A DNA stretch of 13,200 bases from Phycisphaerae bacterium (GCA_002688155.1 NZCH01000066.1:1-13200); one strand, 5' to 3'; counted from the first letter of the stretch, positions 1-8,079 are shown. Made by a program: numbers and translations. Notes: generated from the sequence alone by a model not told the origin.

Positions 1-3000
1 GTAGCCCGCAACTTTGACTTCCTGCAGGTGAGCCGGGAACGCGCTGCCGATCGCCGCGCGCTCGTGGGCATTGGCGCCGAACTGCTCAAGCCAGATCAGC
101 CGATAGTTCAGTGTCTTGACAGCGACCTCGATTTCACCGTCGGCGCGAACCCACGACCGTCGTGTAAACGCGTCGGTTGCAAGAGTGCGGTCGGGCGCGA
201 GGCCAAGCCTGCTCAGATCGATCGTCACCTTCGCCACGCCGTCGTCGTGGGTGTAGTTAAACACGGCGACGAGGCTGCGCTTTCCTTGACGGCGGTAGAC
301 GCTGGCGCCGATGGCCTCTTCGGGCAGCAGTTTGTTCACCTCGGGGATTTCATATTCGACCTGGAACGGCCGAATCGGTCCGCCACCGTCGGGAGTGAAG
401 GCGACCTGCACGGGTGTGGTTCCGTGCCAGTACGGCAGGAACGCAACGTCATCGGCGCCGATGCCGAACTCTTCAACTGTCTGCTGCAACCGGCGCTTGT
501 AGTCGGGGTTATGTATCAGCGACTCCCAGATCGGGATCGCATCGTGGGGCACGAGGATCGCGTACATCGATTCGGTGTATCGGGGATCCTCTTTGGACGT
601 CATCTGTGGCAGAAAGCAGGGCGTGACGCCCCACTGCCGGCCCGTGGCGCCGCAGGCCTTGAAATAGTCCAGGCGCATCTCGTGGAAGTAGTTGCTCCTG
701 ACGCGAAAGTTTTCGTGCTCCCCATCGGGCGGGTAACGGCGCATCTCTTCGCCCGTTGTAAACAGATCGGAAAACGGTGACGTCATCGAGCAAACTGAGT
801 TCGACGAGTGGTCAAACTTCCACATCGGACGGTCAAACGCTTTCATCATTGTGTAGACGCGTTTGTTCAGATCGCGGTCGCCGCGAATCGAGCGGTGCGA
901 CTCGCTGTACCCATGGCCCATCGCCCCGCAGCGATAACTCCACTGCAGGTCGAGGTAGAGCCCGTCGGCGCCGGTGCTCTGCAGGTAGTTGCGCGCCTTG
1001 TACGTGAAGAACTCGGCGTAGCTCGTCGCCGCGCCGCACACTCGCCGGCCCCAGTAGAACCGGCGGTGGTCGCTGTACTTGTTGATCCCGCCGCCCAGGT
1101 CCCAGTCGGCAACGTTGTATTGCATTTCGGGTGAGAAATTGGCGCTCCAGAGCATGACGTTGTACGGCACCGTCTTGCGGCCCTGCTCCTGCGCATGATT
1201 AATAAAGCGGCGGTAGTAATCGAGGTTGACTGCTTCGGGGTATCCCGCGCCGTAACGGTGTTTCTCTTCCGAGGTCCACGAGACGTCGATGTTCGTTCCC
1301 ACAGTGTTTCCGCCGCCCCAACTGCGCCAACCTTTCGGACGCGGGCGCGTCGGCGTCGCCTGCATGCCAAACGCGAGCGTTAGAGGTTTGTCCAGCACGA
1401 CCGATTTGCCAACGTAATGAATCACCAGTGACAGGACGCCGTTCTCGCGCACGAGTTCAACGGTGCTGTTCTCGTTCGCGAAACGAAACTGGCCCCACGT
1501 TTCGAAGAACCAGGTCAGGCCAAGGTCATCGTCGCCAAGCCAGAAGTACGCGTACTTGGGCACCGCGTGCGACCACCGCCAGCCGTCGTCGCGACCCATG
1601 TTGCCGGTCAGCGGCGTATCTGCGGGCCAGTGCCGGTACTTCGCGTACCTGCCTTTGATCGGAATGACCAGGTCGAGGCGGTCGATGGTCACGCCGGCGT
1701 TCGAGGCTTGCCCGAGTTTTGGGGCAAGTGTGACCTCGGTCCAGAGCATGCCGTCGAATTCCGTTGTCGTCCGCGCCGTGCACGCAAGCAGTTCGCTTGC
1801 CCGTGAGGTCTCGAACACGACCTTGTTGTTGTTCTGCTCGACGACGGTGAGTTTGTCGGCCTGCCAGGTTTGTGTTTCGCCATCGATATCCGCGTCAATG
1901 CGCACGGGCCCGGCGAGCACGTTCTCGCCGCCGTTTTCAATCGACGTCGGCACCGGGGCGTTATCGAAAACGTACCGGCGGTTCCAGTATTCGACCGTCA
2001 GTTTTCCGTCGTTGGAAGTATCAGCGCGGATCGGCTTCCACGGCGGTGGCGGCGTGTCCGAAAGGCCCAGCGTCGTGCCACGCCAGGGTTCGTGTGGTTT
2101 TGTGAACGTGTCGTGCTGCGTGGCGACGGTTCTGCCGTACACAACCAGTTGGGTCCGAACGTCGTAATCGCCAGGTTCGAGTTCATTGAGGTCGAACTGG
2201 GCGCTGCCGCGGCCGTTCGAGATTTCGTCGATCCGCATCGACGCGACGGGGGCGCCACCGCCGGCGGGGGTCACGTCGATCTGCGCCACAGGCGACATCG
2301 CCGAGAGGCCCGCGTCATTGATCTTCATGTTGACCTTGCACACGCCGCGACTCGGCGCGGCAGAGAAAGACAACGCGATCCCTTGCGCCTGCGACAGGGC
2401 ACACGTCTGGCGATAGAGCACGCGATCGGTCGTGGTGCCACGCGCGATGAACGTGAGGGTGTCGGGCGACGCGCCGATCGCCTGCCTGAATGCGGCGCTC
2501 ACGTTAGCGCCCGGCTCAACGACGAACTGCTTCGACTCCGTGCCGAGCACCTTGCCCGCCGCCGCCGCGATCCATTGCACCTGCACCGTTGACGGGTCCG
2601 CGAGCGCGCCGCCATCGATCGTAACCGAAAGATCCACGTTGTCAGCGGTGATGCCGTCAAAGTCGGGCGCCGCGCTGACGACAGCGCCATGGCCGACGAA
2701 CGTCAGGTGCCCGTGTTTCACCGTGTCCGCGAACTGGCTCAGTGCCGGCCACGCCGAGAGATTCTGCGGCTCGACGCGATCGCGTGTCACGTTCAATCGC
2801 CAGGTCTGCCCGTCGGCCGGCGGCTCGACACCCAGATCCGCAAACGCGATGGCGACTTCCATGGTCCACACATCATCCGTAACGGTCGTTTCGTATTGCC
2901 AGTTGCCGTTCCAGGTGACGTCGTTCTTCAAGCCCTTTTCGTACTTGCGGTCGTAGATCGTTCCCGCCGCGTTGCCGATGAACAGGTATTGGTCACCCGA

Positions 3001-4101
3001 GGGCACGGTCAGGTACACCTGCACGGCGTCGTCCTGCCAGACATTGTCGTCGCGCCTGGTGCAATTGGCCGCAAGTTTCTGCCCCGGCAGCACCGGCGAA
3101 ACCACTGCGACGTACAGCCGCTCGCTGTCGTACGTGACGTACGCCTTCGTCTGCACGGGCGCGAGTTTGTGATCGGACACGCTCGCGAAGTTGGCAAGCT
3201 CGGCCGCGACGTTCCATTCGTTGCCGGCGAAGCGCCCATCAACCAGGGGCCCGTTGATCGCACGCGGTATTACGACAGTGGGCGGCTCGTACACGGGCGC
3301 TGTGCCCGCTGACCTGGGCGGCTCGACGCGAAACAGTTCATCGACCGCCAGCGGCCGGCGAAAGATGGTCAGGTCATCGATCAGCGTCTTGCGTGTGCCG
3401 GGCCGCCCCGGGCCGCGCGGAATGTCGCCGATCTCGAACGACGTATTCAATGCGTACGACAAAAAGCGGTCCTCATTGTCCGCCCGCGCCGCGAGCTGGC
3501 CGTTGACATACAGGGCGATCTGCTCCTGCGTCCATGTCGCGACGATGTGATGCCATTTACCTCTCTTAAGGTTCGCAATCGACGCGCGCACGGCGTTCTT
3601 TTGCGCCAGGTCCGTGCCCGTCTCGAAGACGAGCATCCCCTGGGCGTCGGTGAAGATGCGAAACAGCCCCCGAGAGTCAACGCGAAAGAACAGATGCGAC
3701 CACCGCTCGCCCGGGTCCCAGTCCACCGCCTTGAAATAGAACGAGATGGTCCCTTGCCGGCAATCAAGGTTGATTGGAAACCCGTGCGAGCCGGCGGTGT
3801 ATTTCACGCGAGCAAAGTCCTCGCCCACGGCGAGCGCCTGGCCGAACCTGCCCTGCTCGAACGCGTTGGTCCCCTGAACCCGCCCCTTCGGATCACCGTT
3901 GAAAATATCCGCGTCAACGGCGCCGTCGAACGTCGCGCGAAAGAGAATGTCCTCGAACATCGCCGCGTTCTTCTGGTCTCGCAGCGTGAGGGTGTCCACG
4001 TCACCAGCCGCAGGCGGCGAGTTGACGGCCACGCAGGCAATGGCTAGCAGCATGGCGACACGGACGTTTGACGCAGCACGACGTTTGCGATTGAGGATCA
4101 T
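1..4101 (-). CDS. Large secreted LamG-CBM9-DUF6067-like glycoside-hydrolase protein (C-terminus off window)
   Basis: One frame is open from ATG at 4101 to the left edge (1367 codons, no internal stop). Residues 1-32 form a signal peptide (N-terminal RKRR, hydrophobic VAMLLAIACVAV, cleavage near PPAAG). Residues about 50-245 are a LamG/ConA-like jelly roll (GKWHHIVATW near 181, LYVNGQLAA near 196). Residues about 285-470 resemble CBM9 (KAYVTYDSERLYVAVV, DDAVQVYL, WTMEVAIAFADLG, WRLNVTRDR). Residues 470-670 are beta-rich without a recognised family. From about 670 the protein follows the DUF6067 pattern: PWRGTTLGLSDTPPPPWKPI, YFWLGDDDLGLTWFFE (853-867), QATPTRPRPKGW, GADGLYLDLQW (1045-1054), then DHSSNSVCSMTSPFSDLFTTGEE. 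Residues 1248-1367 look like a C-terminal beta domain with RSLVAVFNY and YRLIWLE. Family knowledge suggests a TIM-barrel glycosidase exported to bind and cut polysaccharide. Substrate and catalytic residues are not resolved. No Shine-Dalgarno precedes the ATG. The gene lies downstream of a terminator, so it probably has its own promoter within 4102-4173, where I see no convincing one. Confidence 0.88.
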   Translation of the reverse strand, partial: MILNRKRRAASNVRVAMLLAIACVAVNSPPAAGDVDTLTLRDQKNAAMFEDILFRATFDGAVDADIFNGDPKGRVQGTNAFEQGRFGQALAVGEDFARVKYTAGSHGFPINLDCRQGTISFYFKAVDWDPGERWSHLFFRVDSRGLFRIFTDAQGMLVFETGTDLAQKNAVRASIANLKRGKWHHIVATWTQEQIALYVNGQLAARADNEDRFLSYALNTSFEIGDIPRGPGRPGTRKTLIDDLTIFRRPLAVDELFRVEPPRSAGTAPVYEPPTVVIPRAINGPLVDGRFAGNEWNVAAELANFASVSDHKLAPVQTKAYVTYDSERLYVAVVSPVLPGQKLAANCTRRDDNVWQDDAVQVYLTVPSGDQYLFIGNAAGTIYDRKYEKGLKNDVTWNGNWQYETTVTDDVWTMEVAIAFADLGVEPPADGQTWRLNVTRDRVEPQNLSAWPALSQFADTVKHGHLTFVGHGAVVSAAPDFDGITADNVDLSVTIDGGALADPSTVQVQWIAAAAGKVLGTESKQFVVEPGANVSAAFRQAIGASPDTLTFIARGTTTDRVLYRQTCALSQAQGIALSFSAAPSRGVCKVNMKINDAGLSAMSPVAQIDVTPAGGGAPVASMRIDEISNGRGSAQFDLNELEPGDYDVRTQLVVYGRTVATQHDTFTKPHEPWRGTTLGLSDTPPPPWKPIRADTSNDGKLTVEYWNRRYVFDNAPVPTSIENGGENVLAGPVRIDADIDGETQTWQADKLTVVEQNNNKVVFETSRASELLACTARTTTEFDGMLWTEVTLAPKLGQASNAGVTIDRLDLVIPIKGRYAKYRHWPADTPLTGNMGRDDGWRWSHAVPKYAYFWLGDDDLGLTWFFETWGQFRFANENSTVELVRENGVLSLVIHYVGKSVVLDKPLTLAFGMQATPTRPRPKGWRSWGGGNTVGTNIDVSWTSEEKHRYGAGYPEAVNLDYYRRFINHAQEQGRKTVPYNVMLWSANFSPEMQYNVADWDLGGGINKYSDHRRFYWGRRVCGAATSYAEFFTYKARNYLQSTGADGLYLDLQWSYRCGAMGHGYSESHRSIRGDRDLNKRVYTMMKAFDRPMWKFDHSSNSVCSMTSPFSDLFTTGEEMRRYPPDGEHENFRVRSNYFHEMRLDYFKACGATGRQWGVTPCFLPQMTSKEDPRYTESMYAILVPHDAIPIWESLIHNPDYKRRLQQTVEEFGIGADDVAFLPYWHGTTPVQVAFTPDGGGPIRPFQVEYEIPEVNKLLPEEAIGASVYRRQGKRSLVAVFNYTHDDGVAKVTIDLSRLGLAPDRTLATDAFTRRSWVRADGEIEVAVKTLNYRLIWLEQFGANAHERAAIGSAFPAHLQEVKVAGY

Positions 4102-4173
4102 CGACGAAGTGTAGCTGCCGAGGTGGTTTTGATCTATTCGCAAGCGCGTGATTGTTGCTCGCACCTGGAAACG

Positions 4174-4209
4174 AAAAAATCGGGCAAGGCCTCGCGACCT
4201 TGCCCGATT
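4174..4209 (-). terminator. Rho-independent terminator of the PEP-CTERM gene
   Basis: A perfect 12-bp inverted repeat (arms 4178-4189 and 4198-4209; AATCGGGCAAGG on the plus strand) encloses an 8-nt loop. On the minus strand the hairpin is followed directly by six T residues (complement of 4174-4179). It lies 88 nt past the stop codon of the 4298-4993 gene and 73 nt before the start of the next minus-strand gene. It therefore separates the PEP-CTERM gene from the glycoside-hydrolase-like gene. Confidence 0.92.
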
Positions 4210-4297
4210 CAATTGATTGCTTGTTGTGAACCGCGTCCGTCGCCTTACGCAACGTTTCGACGCCTCAGCCCCGATGGATCGGGACTTCGAAGCCGGC

Positions 4298-4993
4298 TTA
4301 GCGCCGCCTTCTCAGCAGGCCCAGGCCACCCATGCCCAGCAGGCTCAACGCCGCGGGCTCGGGGATGGTGTTCAGGATCAGGCGTGCCTGATTAGCGGAA
4401 TCGTTGGGATGATCGTTGAAACGACCAATGAGCGCGTAGTTGGAATTCCCCAGGTCGGGCCGCAGATCAGCCAACATGAAACTGACCACGCCGTCGCCGC
4501 CGTCACCCGCCAGATCATCTGACAGCAGAGACAGCACATCGAACTCGTAGGTCTTGAATTGCCCCGCGGCGCTTACGTCAACTTCGAACACGTGCGCCGC
4601 GCCGTTGCCAGGCTGATTCGTCCAGTTGATCGTCGCATCGGACCACGTTTCGTTGGCTGACTCCGCGAACCGGGCCAGTCGTCCGGGCGGAGGAGCCGTG
4701 TCGAGCCGCAAGGGAATCTCGATTATCGCGGATACGACGGACGCTGCGCCCGTGTTTGGCAGGGAAAACTTGTAATAGTTTCGGGAACCGTCAAGGGTTG
4801 GATCGGTTGCCCCGAATACGGACAGTACTGAATTGGTATCGCCCACGAGATTGCCCTGGTCCGTTCCACCAGAGATTGCAACCCGCGCGTCTTCACTGGC
4901 GAAAATCTTCATCGCCTGGGCGGGCGTGGCCGTCATGGCGGCGATGATTGTGAGCGTGATGGTGGCGAGGATGGTGGTGCTGAGCTTGGTCAT
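4298..4993 (-). CDS. PEP-CTERM protein with DNRLRE/CBM96-like domain
   Basis: This 231-aa protein carries a signal peptide at residues 1-27 (MTKLSTTILATITLTIIAAM, then TPAQA before the cleavage site). Residues about 30-200 form a beta-sandwich resembling the DNRLRE/CBM96 carbohydrate-binding family (DGSRNYYKFSLP, a SANETWSDATINWTNQPG signature, FDVLSLL). The tail IPEPAALSLLGMGGLGLLRRRR (210-231) is a full PEP-CTERM signal: PEP motif, hydrophobic segment, Arg cluster. Such tails are recognised by exosortase in the inner membrane, which cleaves near PEP and sends the protein to the envelope or extracellular matrix. The start is firm: AAGGAGA lies 7 nt before the ATG. It is monocistronic: a terminator follows, and a sigma-54-like promoter with an upstream inverted repeat precedes it. 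The surface location is known for the tail class. Glycan binding is inferred from the fold. Confidence 0.9.
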   Translation of the reverse strand: MTKLSTTILATITLTIIAAMTATPAQAMKIFASEDARVAISGGTDQGNLVGDTNSVLSVFGATDPTLDGSRNYYKFSLPNTGAASVVSAIIEIPLRLDTAPPPGRLARFAESANETWSDATINWTNQPGNGAAHVFEVDVSAAGQFKTYEFDVLSLLSDDLAGDGGDGVVSFMLADLRPDLGNSNYALIGRFNDHPNDSANQARLILNTIPEPAALSLLGMGGLGLLRRRR

Positions 4994-5144
4994 GTTGCTG
5001 TCTCCTTAAGATGCGTCGTGTGGTTGGCCGGACCCTTCGAATCACGAATTCTCAGCGTCGGGCTGCTGTTCTTTCGGGTTGCAGTTGTTGTTCCGTGTGC
5101 TGCTTCCTTGAGTACACCCGGTCATGTTGGCTCGTCATCGGTAC

Positions 5145-5160
5145 GGCAAAGCGAATACCA
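5145..5160 (-). promoter_or_regulatory. Sigma-54-like -24/-12 promoter of the 4298-4993 PEP-CTERM gene
   Basis: Read on the minus strand the sequence is TGGTATTCGCTTTGCC. It keeps the invariant GG (complement of 5158-5159), N10, GC (complement of 5146-5147) and the TTGC of the -12 element. The -24 half is degenerate (TGGTAT instead of TGGCAC). Transcription would start near 5134, giving a leader of about 140 nt. Confidence rests mainly on the matching arrangement upstream of the other PEP-CTERM gene, where the match is nearly perfect. Confidence 0.5.
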
Positions 5161-5251
5161 CAGCGCGATGCGCAGGGTTTCCTTATCCCGCAATCGGATG
5201 AAAGGGTTTGTTTTACAAGCAGTTACGAGAAGTGGCGGTGGCCATATACGA

Positions 5252-5298
5252 CCGATAACAAGATGACGGTTATCGGACTTATCCAGATTAGCTAGCCG
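5252..5298 (-). promoter_or_regulatory. Upstream activator-type inverted repeat (copy A of shared block)
   Basis: Read on the minus strand the block contains CGGCTAGC, a 7-nt gap, TAAGTCCGATAAC, a 9-nt spacer and GTTATCGG. CCGATAAC and GTTATCGG (5252-5259 and 5269-5276) are perfect 8-bp inverted arms. The centre lies about 105 bp upstream of the putative -24 element, a normal place for a bacterial enhancer-binding-protein site. The same block, in the same orientation relative to its gene, occurs at 12043-12087. Binding by an NtrC-type activator is inference. Confidence 0.65.
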
Positions 5299-5686
5299 AT
5301 TTGGCAGGCAGGTTGAGCCAGCGCACCGCGAGCCTTTGGCGCAGTAGCGCAGCATGACCATGCAGGCTCGGTGCACCCATGGCGAGGTGGCGCAATGAGA
5401 CGATGACCGCGCGCAGCGCCTGCTGGCACAACATATTGCGCTTCGTGCAGACAATTGGCACACAGACACGGGGCCTGCGACAGGGTCCCTCGTGGCTCAT
5501 TGAATTGATTGAGGATCGATCCTCTGGTTGTCGGTCTGTCAGGACGTACGCCGCACCCTGGACATGCCACCAGTATCAGGCAATTCGGTTGCCAGGTCGG
5601 CATGAATCGCAAGCGCGCAGCGGTCGGCCCGGTGGCGCACCCGCCGATGGTTTCGACAAAGCCGTGAGGCTGGTCGCAGTGGTCCC
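5299..5686. other. Intergenic stretch with no supported gene
   Basis: Open frames on both strands here (for example 5292-5690 minus, starting with TTG) encode Cys/Arg/Pro-rich proteins without recognisable domains, signal peptides or Shine-Dalgarno sequences. I take them as chance frames of GC-rich DNA. The only structure seen is a perfect 14-bp palindrome, GAGGATCGATCCTC, at 5511-5524. No intrinsic terminator with a T tract is visible after the operon's last stop codon at 5687. Confidence 0.6.
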
Positions 5687-7900
5687 TCAACGCTGCGTTG
5701 ACCGACCTGCCAGCGCGCGGATGAGCCGTGTGCGATGTTCTGCCAGGACAGCGGGATCGGTGGTGTATTGCGTCAGGTCGCGCGTCAGGTCGTCGGTGAT
5801 GTCGATTAAGATGCCGCGCCGGCGGGCTTCGACGAGCAGCTCGTAGTCTTCGATGCCGTCGCGAAAGTTTTCCAGTCGCAGTGAGGTGATCGGCCCGTCC
5901 TTACCGGGGTAGACGTACATCGCGCTGCTGTTGGGGCAGACGCCGTCGAGCGTGGGGTTCCAGTCGGTGAGGATTTTTTTACCGATCGGCTTGTCGTTTT
6001 TGTGCCAGCGGTTGATCGCCCACATGAGGTAACCGTCGGCTCCGAGTTTAAACGTCTGCCACGCAATGAGCCGGCTGCGAACCAGGTGCTGGTCAATGGT
6101 CCAGTTGACGTCGTACCACCACACCTGGTTGCCCGCAGCCTGCGCCTGCCGGGCATGCCCGACGTCAAACTTCATGTTTGGGCAAAACGCGATGGGCAGG
6201 TTCGTCAGCGGCGAATCGGTGCCGTACGTGTCGTCCGTGCCGGCGGTGAGCACCGACACGCCGGGATACTCGCGCTTGAGGATGTTCGCCGCGTGCGCCA
6301 GTTCGCCGTACATGCCGTGCATCTTGCCGGGGTCGCCGATTTCGTCCCAGCCGTAGACGTACGCCCGGTCGAGCAGGTTCATCGATTTCATGACCGGGTA
6401 GAACGCCTCGAGCCTGGCGCGCATGCCCGGCGCGTCGGTTTCGGACACGATGGCGGTCTGCGTGTACCAGTGAATCAAAAAAGTGTTCTGCCCGCGTGCG
6501 ACGAAGCGCTTCATGTTTTCGACGGTTTCGTACGCCTCGTTCTGGTACATGCTCACCACGTTGACGCGGCGGTCCAGCAGAAATTCAAAGAACTTTTCCT
6601 GCATCGCCGGCGTCCAGCGATCACCGTAAAACGTCCTGGCAAAATGGGGATGAAAACTGATCAGGTTGCGAAATGCCCATGGGTTCGAGTCGGGCAGCAA
6701 CACGTCGGCGATTTCAACTTCGAGCGGCACCACTTGCGGTGTCGCATTGGCCGGCTCAATGCGCACGTGGCCCGTGTAGATGTCCGCCGGTTGATCGCGC
6801 GGGACCGTCACCGCAATCCACACCGGTTGCGTGTCGCCCGCCGCCACGTCGAAGGCGAAGTTTCCCAGCAGCGGGTCGGGCCACCAGCCGAGGTACTCGT
6901 GCTCCAGCGGCACGGCGCGATTGAGCGGCACGATCGTTGTCTTCACGAAACCGACGGGTGACACACTGATCTGTGTTTCGTCAAGAACGTGTCCGGCCGG
7001 CGATGCCAGCGAACTGACACGGACATTGACCTCGTCCAGGTCACGCTTGATCGGAAACAGCACCAACTGAGTCGCTTCGACCTCGCCTTTTACGGCGAGG
7101 ATGCGCCCGGGCATTTCCGTGCGCCAGTCGATCGGGCAGTCGCGCAGGAAGACGTGCACGGCCGAGCTTGCCCAACCGGCGATGTATTTTGCGTCTTTGT
7201 GCTCCGACTGATCGATCGCCCGCCCAAGTCCCGCCAGTCGGCGGATGCCAGTGAGCGCGCTTCTTATGGTTTGCGTCAGCTGAGCGCGGCGGACGCGCAG
7301 TTCGACCGGGGCGTCGCTGCCGGGGTTCAGGCTGCGCAGTTGCGCCGTGTATTGCGCCACTTGACCGTCCAGCGCGGCAAGTCGCGCGACCGCGTCCCTG
7401 GCCAGTTCAGCGCCGAACGGATGGTCCCAACGACGGGCCGTCGCGAGTGTGGCCGCGAGGTCCTGGTGCAGCGATGTGAACGCCGATGCGTGCGCCGCGG
7501 ATTCGAAATCATCGTGCACCTGAATGTCATCAAACCATGCTTTGCCCTTGACGCCAACGCGCAGGAAAAGAATGAACCGTGCGGCTCCCGCGTATGACCG
7601 CCACCGGCAGTTGACTTTCGTCCAGTCGTTCGTGCCTTCGAGCGTGTCGAAGGTCGGCTCGACATCAATCCAGTTACCTTCGGCCGCTTTCAGGCGAACG
7701 CGCAGGCCCGCCTCAACGGCGTCGCGCGTCTTGACCCACGCGGTCGCGGTGTAGTTCAGGTCGTCCACTGCGGGCCCGGTGATGATGTACACCGCGCTGC
7801 GCGACGGGCGCCCTTGTGGTTGATGCAGTACGAGGCTTCTCCGCTGCGGCGCTGCGTCACATCGCGCCGCAGTTCGGCATCGACTCCCTCGCTCATCCAT
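5687..7900 (-). CDS. GH123-like (DUF4091) glycoside hydrolase, main body of a frameshifted gene
   Basis: This 737-codon frame carries most of the protein. Its first 30 or so residues, from the nominal ATG at 7900, make no sense as protein; the true N-terminus is in the other frame (7756-8079). Residues about 45-130 look like a CBM4/9-type beta domain (YTATAWVKT, NDWTKVNCRW, GKAWFDDIQV). A helical segment (130-230) follows, then a beta domain (PDPLLGNFAFDVAAGDTQPVWIAVTVP). The catalytic TIM barrel is of the DUF4091/GH123 type: RAYVYGWDEIGDPGKMHGMY, WWYDVNWTIDQHLVRSRLIA, GADGYLMWAINRW and a C-terminal LENFRDGIEDYELL. GH123 enzymes are beta-N-acetylgalactosaminidases using substrate-assisted catalysis with an Asp-Glu pair. 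The D-E in GWDEIGD (codons 6341-6346) is the likely equivalent. Specificity in this large family is uncertain. It is the last gene of the operon, translationally coupled to the HAD gene. Confidence 0.85.
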   Translation of the reverse strand: MDERGSRCRTAARCDAAPQRRSLVLHQPQGRPSRSAVYIITGPAVDDLNYTATAWVKTRDAVEAGLRVRLKAAEGNWIDVEPTFDTLEGTNDWTKVNCRWRSYAGAARFILFLRVGVKGKAWFDDIQVHDDFESAAHASAFTSLHQDLAATLATARRWDHPFGAELARDAVARLAALDGQVAQYTAQLRSLNPGSDAPVELRVRRAQLTQTIRSALTGIRRLAGLGRAIDQSEHKDAKYIAGWASSAVHVFLRDCPIDWRTEMPGRILAVKGEVEATQLVLFPIKRDLDEVNVRVSSLASPAGHVLDETQISVSPVGFVKTTIVPLNRAVPLEHEYLGWWPDPLLGNFAFDVAAGDTQPVWIAVTVPRDQPADIYTGHVRIEPANATPQVVPLEVEIADVLLPDSNPWAFRNLISFHPHFARTFYGDRWTPAMQEKFFEFLLDRRVNVVSMYQNEAYETVENMKRFVARGQNTFLIHWYTQTAIVSETDAPGMRARLEAFYPVMKSMNLLDRAYVYGWDEIGDPGKMHGMYGELAHAANILKREYPGVSVLTAGTDDTYGTDSPLTNLPIAFCPNMKFDVGHARQAQAAGNQVWWYDVNWTIDQHLVRSRLIAWQTFKLGADGYLMWAINRWHKNDKPIGKKILTDWNPTLDGVCPNSSAMYVYPGKDGPITSLRLENFRDGIEDYELLVEARRRGILIDITDDLTRDLTQYTTDPAVLAEHRTRLIRALAGRSTQR

Positions 7901-8079
7901 ACATCCACGCCCGCGACCTGATTCGGCTCATCGTCACGCGCCCGCTCGGCGCCGGGGCTGGCAATCGGCACCGGCAGCGCCATCGATGCACACAGGCACA
8001 ACAATGCCGGCGCGATTGCGTTTGGATATAAACACGAGCGGGCACGTCGGGCATGGCCGGCAAACGGTATTTTCAACAT
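7756..8079 (-). CDS. 5' part of the frameshifted GH123-like gene: signal peptide and start of CBM-like domain
   Basis: This frame (107 codons) starts at ATG 8079. Its start overlaps the stop of the upstream HAD gene in ATGTTGA (8073-8079), typical of translational coupling. Residues 1-42 look like a signal peptide with a long basic N-region (HARRARSC) and hydrophobic core (AIAPALLCLCASMALPVPIA). Residues 55-90 (VDVWMSEGVDAELRRDV, SGEASYCINHKGA) are the expected first strands of the CBM4/9-like domain, which continues as SAVYIITGPAVDDLNYTATA in the 5687-7900 frame. The last residues of this ORF, after about 7810, are out of frame and meaningless. With one extra base near 7806-7813 the two parts join into a protein of about 797 aa. 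Confidence 0.75.
   Translation of the reverse strand: MLKIPFAGHARRARSCLYPNAIAPALLCLCASMALPVPIASPGAERARDDEPNQVAGVDVWMSEGVDAELRRDVTQRRSGEASYCINHKGARRAARCTSSPGPQWTT
7806..7813 (-). other. Probable frameshift site within the GH123-like gene
   Basis: The minus-strand reading passes from one frame to the next in a GGGCGCCC tract (GGG complement of 7811-7813, CCC complement of 7806-7808). Adding a single C or G here gives a continuous sequence NHKGAPSRSAVYIIT linking signal peptide and catalytic domain. No canonical X-XXY-YYZ slippery heptamer is in frame. A real one-base deletion or a sequencing/assembly error in a short homopolymer is more likely than programmed frameshifting. The exact position could be anywhere in the overlap of the two frames (7756-7900). 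Confidence 0.7.

Noticed and set aside
28..780. 250-codon plus-strand open frame
   Set aside because: It is antisense to the intact 1-4101 minus-strand gene, whose translation shows clear family motifs here. No recognisable domain on the plus strand.
5292..5690. 132-codon minus-strand frame between the operon and the PEP-CTERM gene
   Set aside because: Starts with TTG, no Shine-Dalgarno, Cys/Ala/Arg-rich with no motif, and overlapped by two other equally open frames. Also runs into the conserved regulatory block.
5379..5846. 155-codon plus-strand frame
   Set aside because: Overlaps the true 3' end of the GH123-like gene antisense. Composition typical of chance GC-rich frames.
6002..6961. 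319-codon plus-strand open frame
   Set aside because: Shadow of the GH123-like catalytic domain on the minus strand. Its His/Arg/Val-rich translation has no domain.
7798..7830. Programmed -1 ribosomal frameshift in the GH123-like gene
   Set aside because: No in-frame slippery heptamer is present, and this enzyme family has no known need for two products. A one-base indel is simpler.
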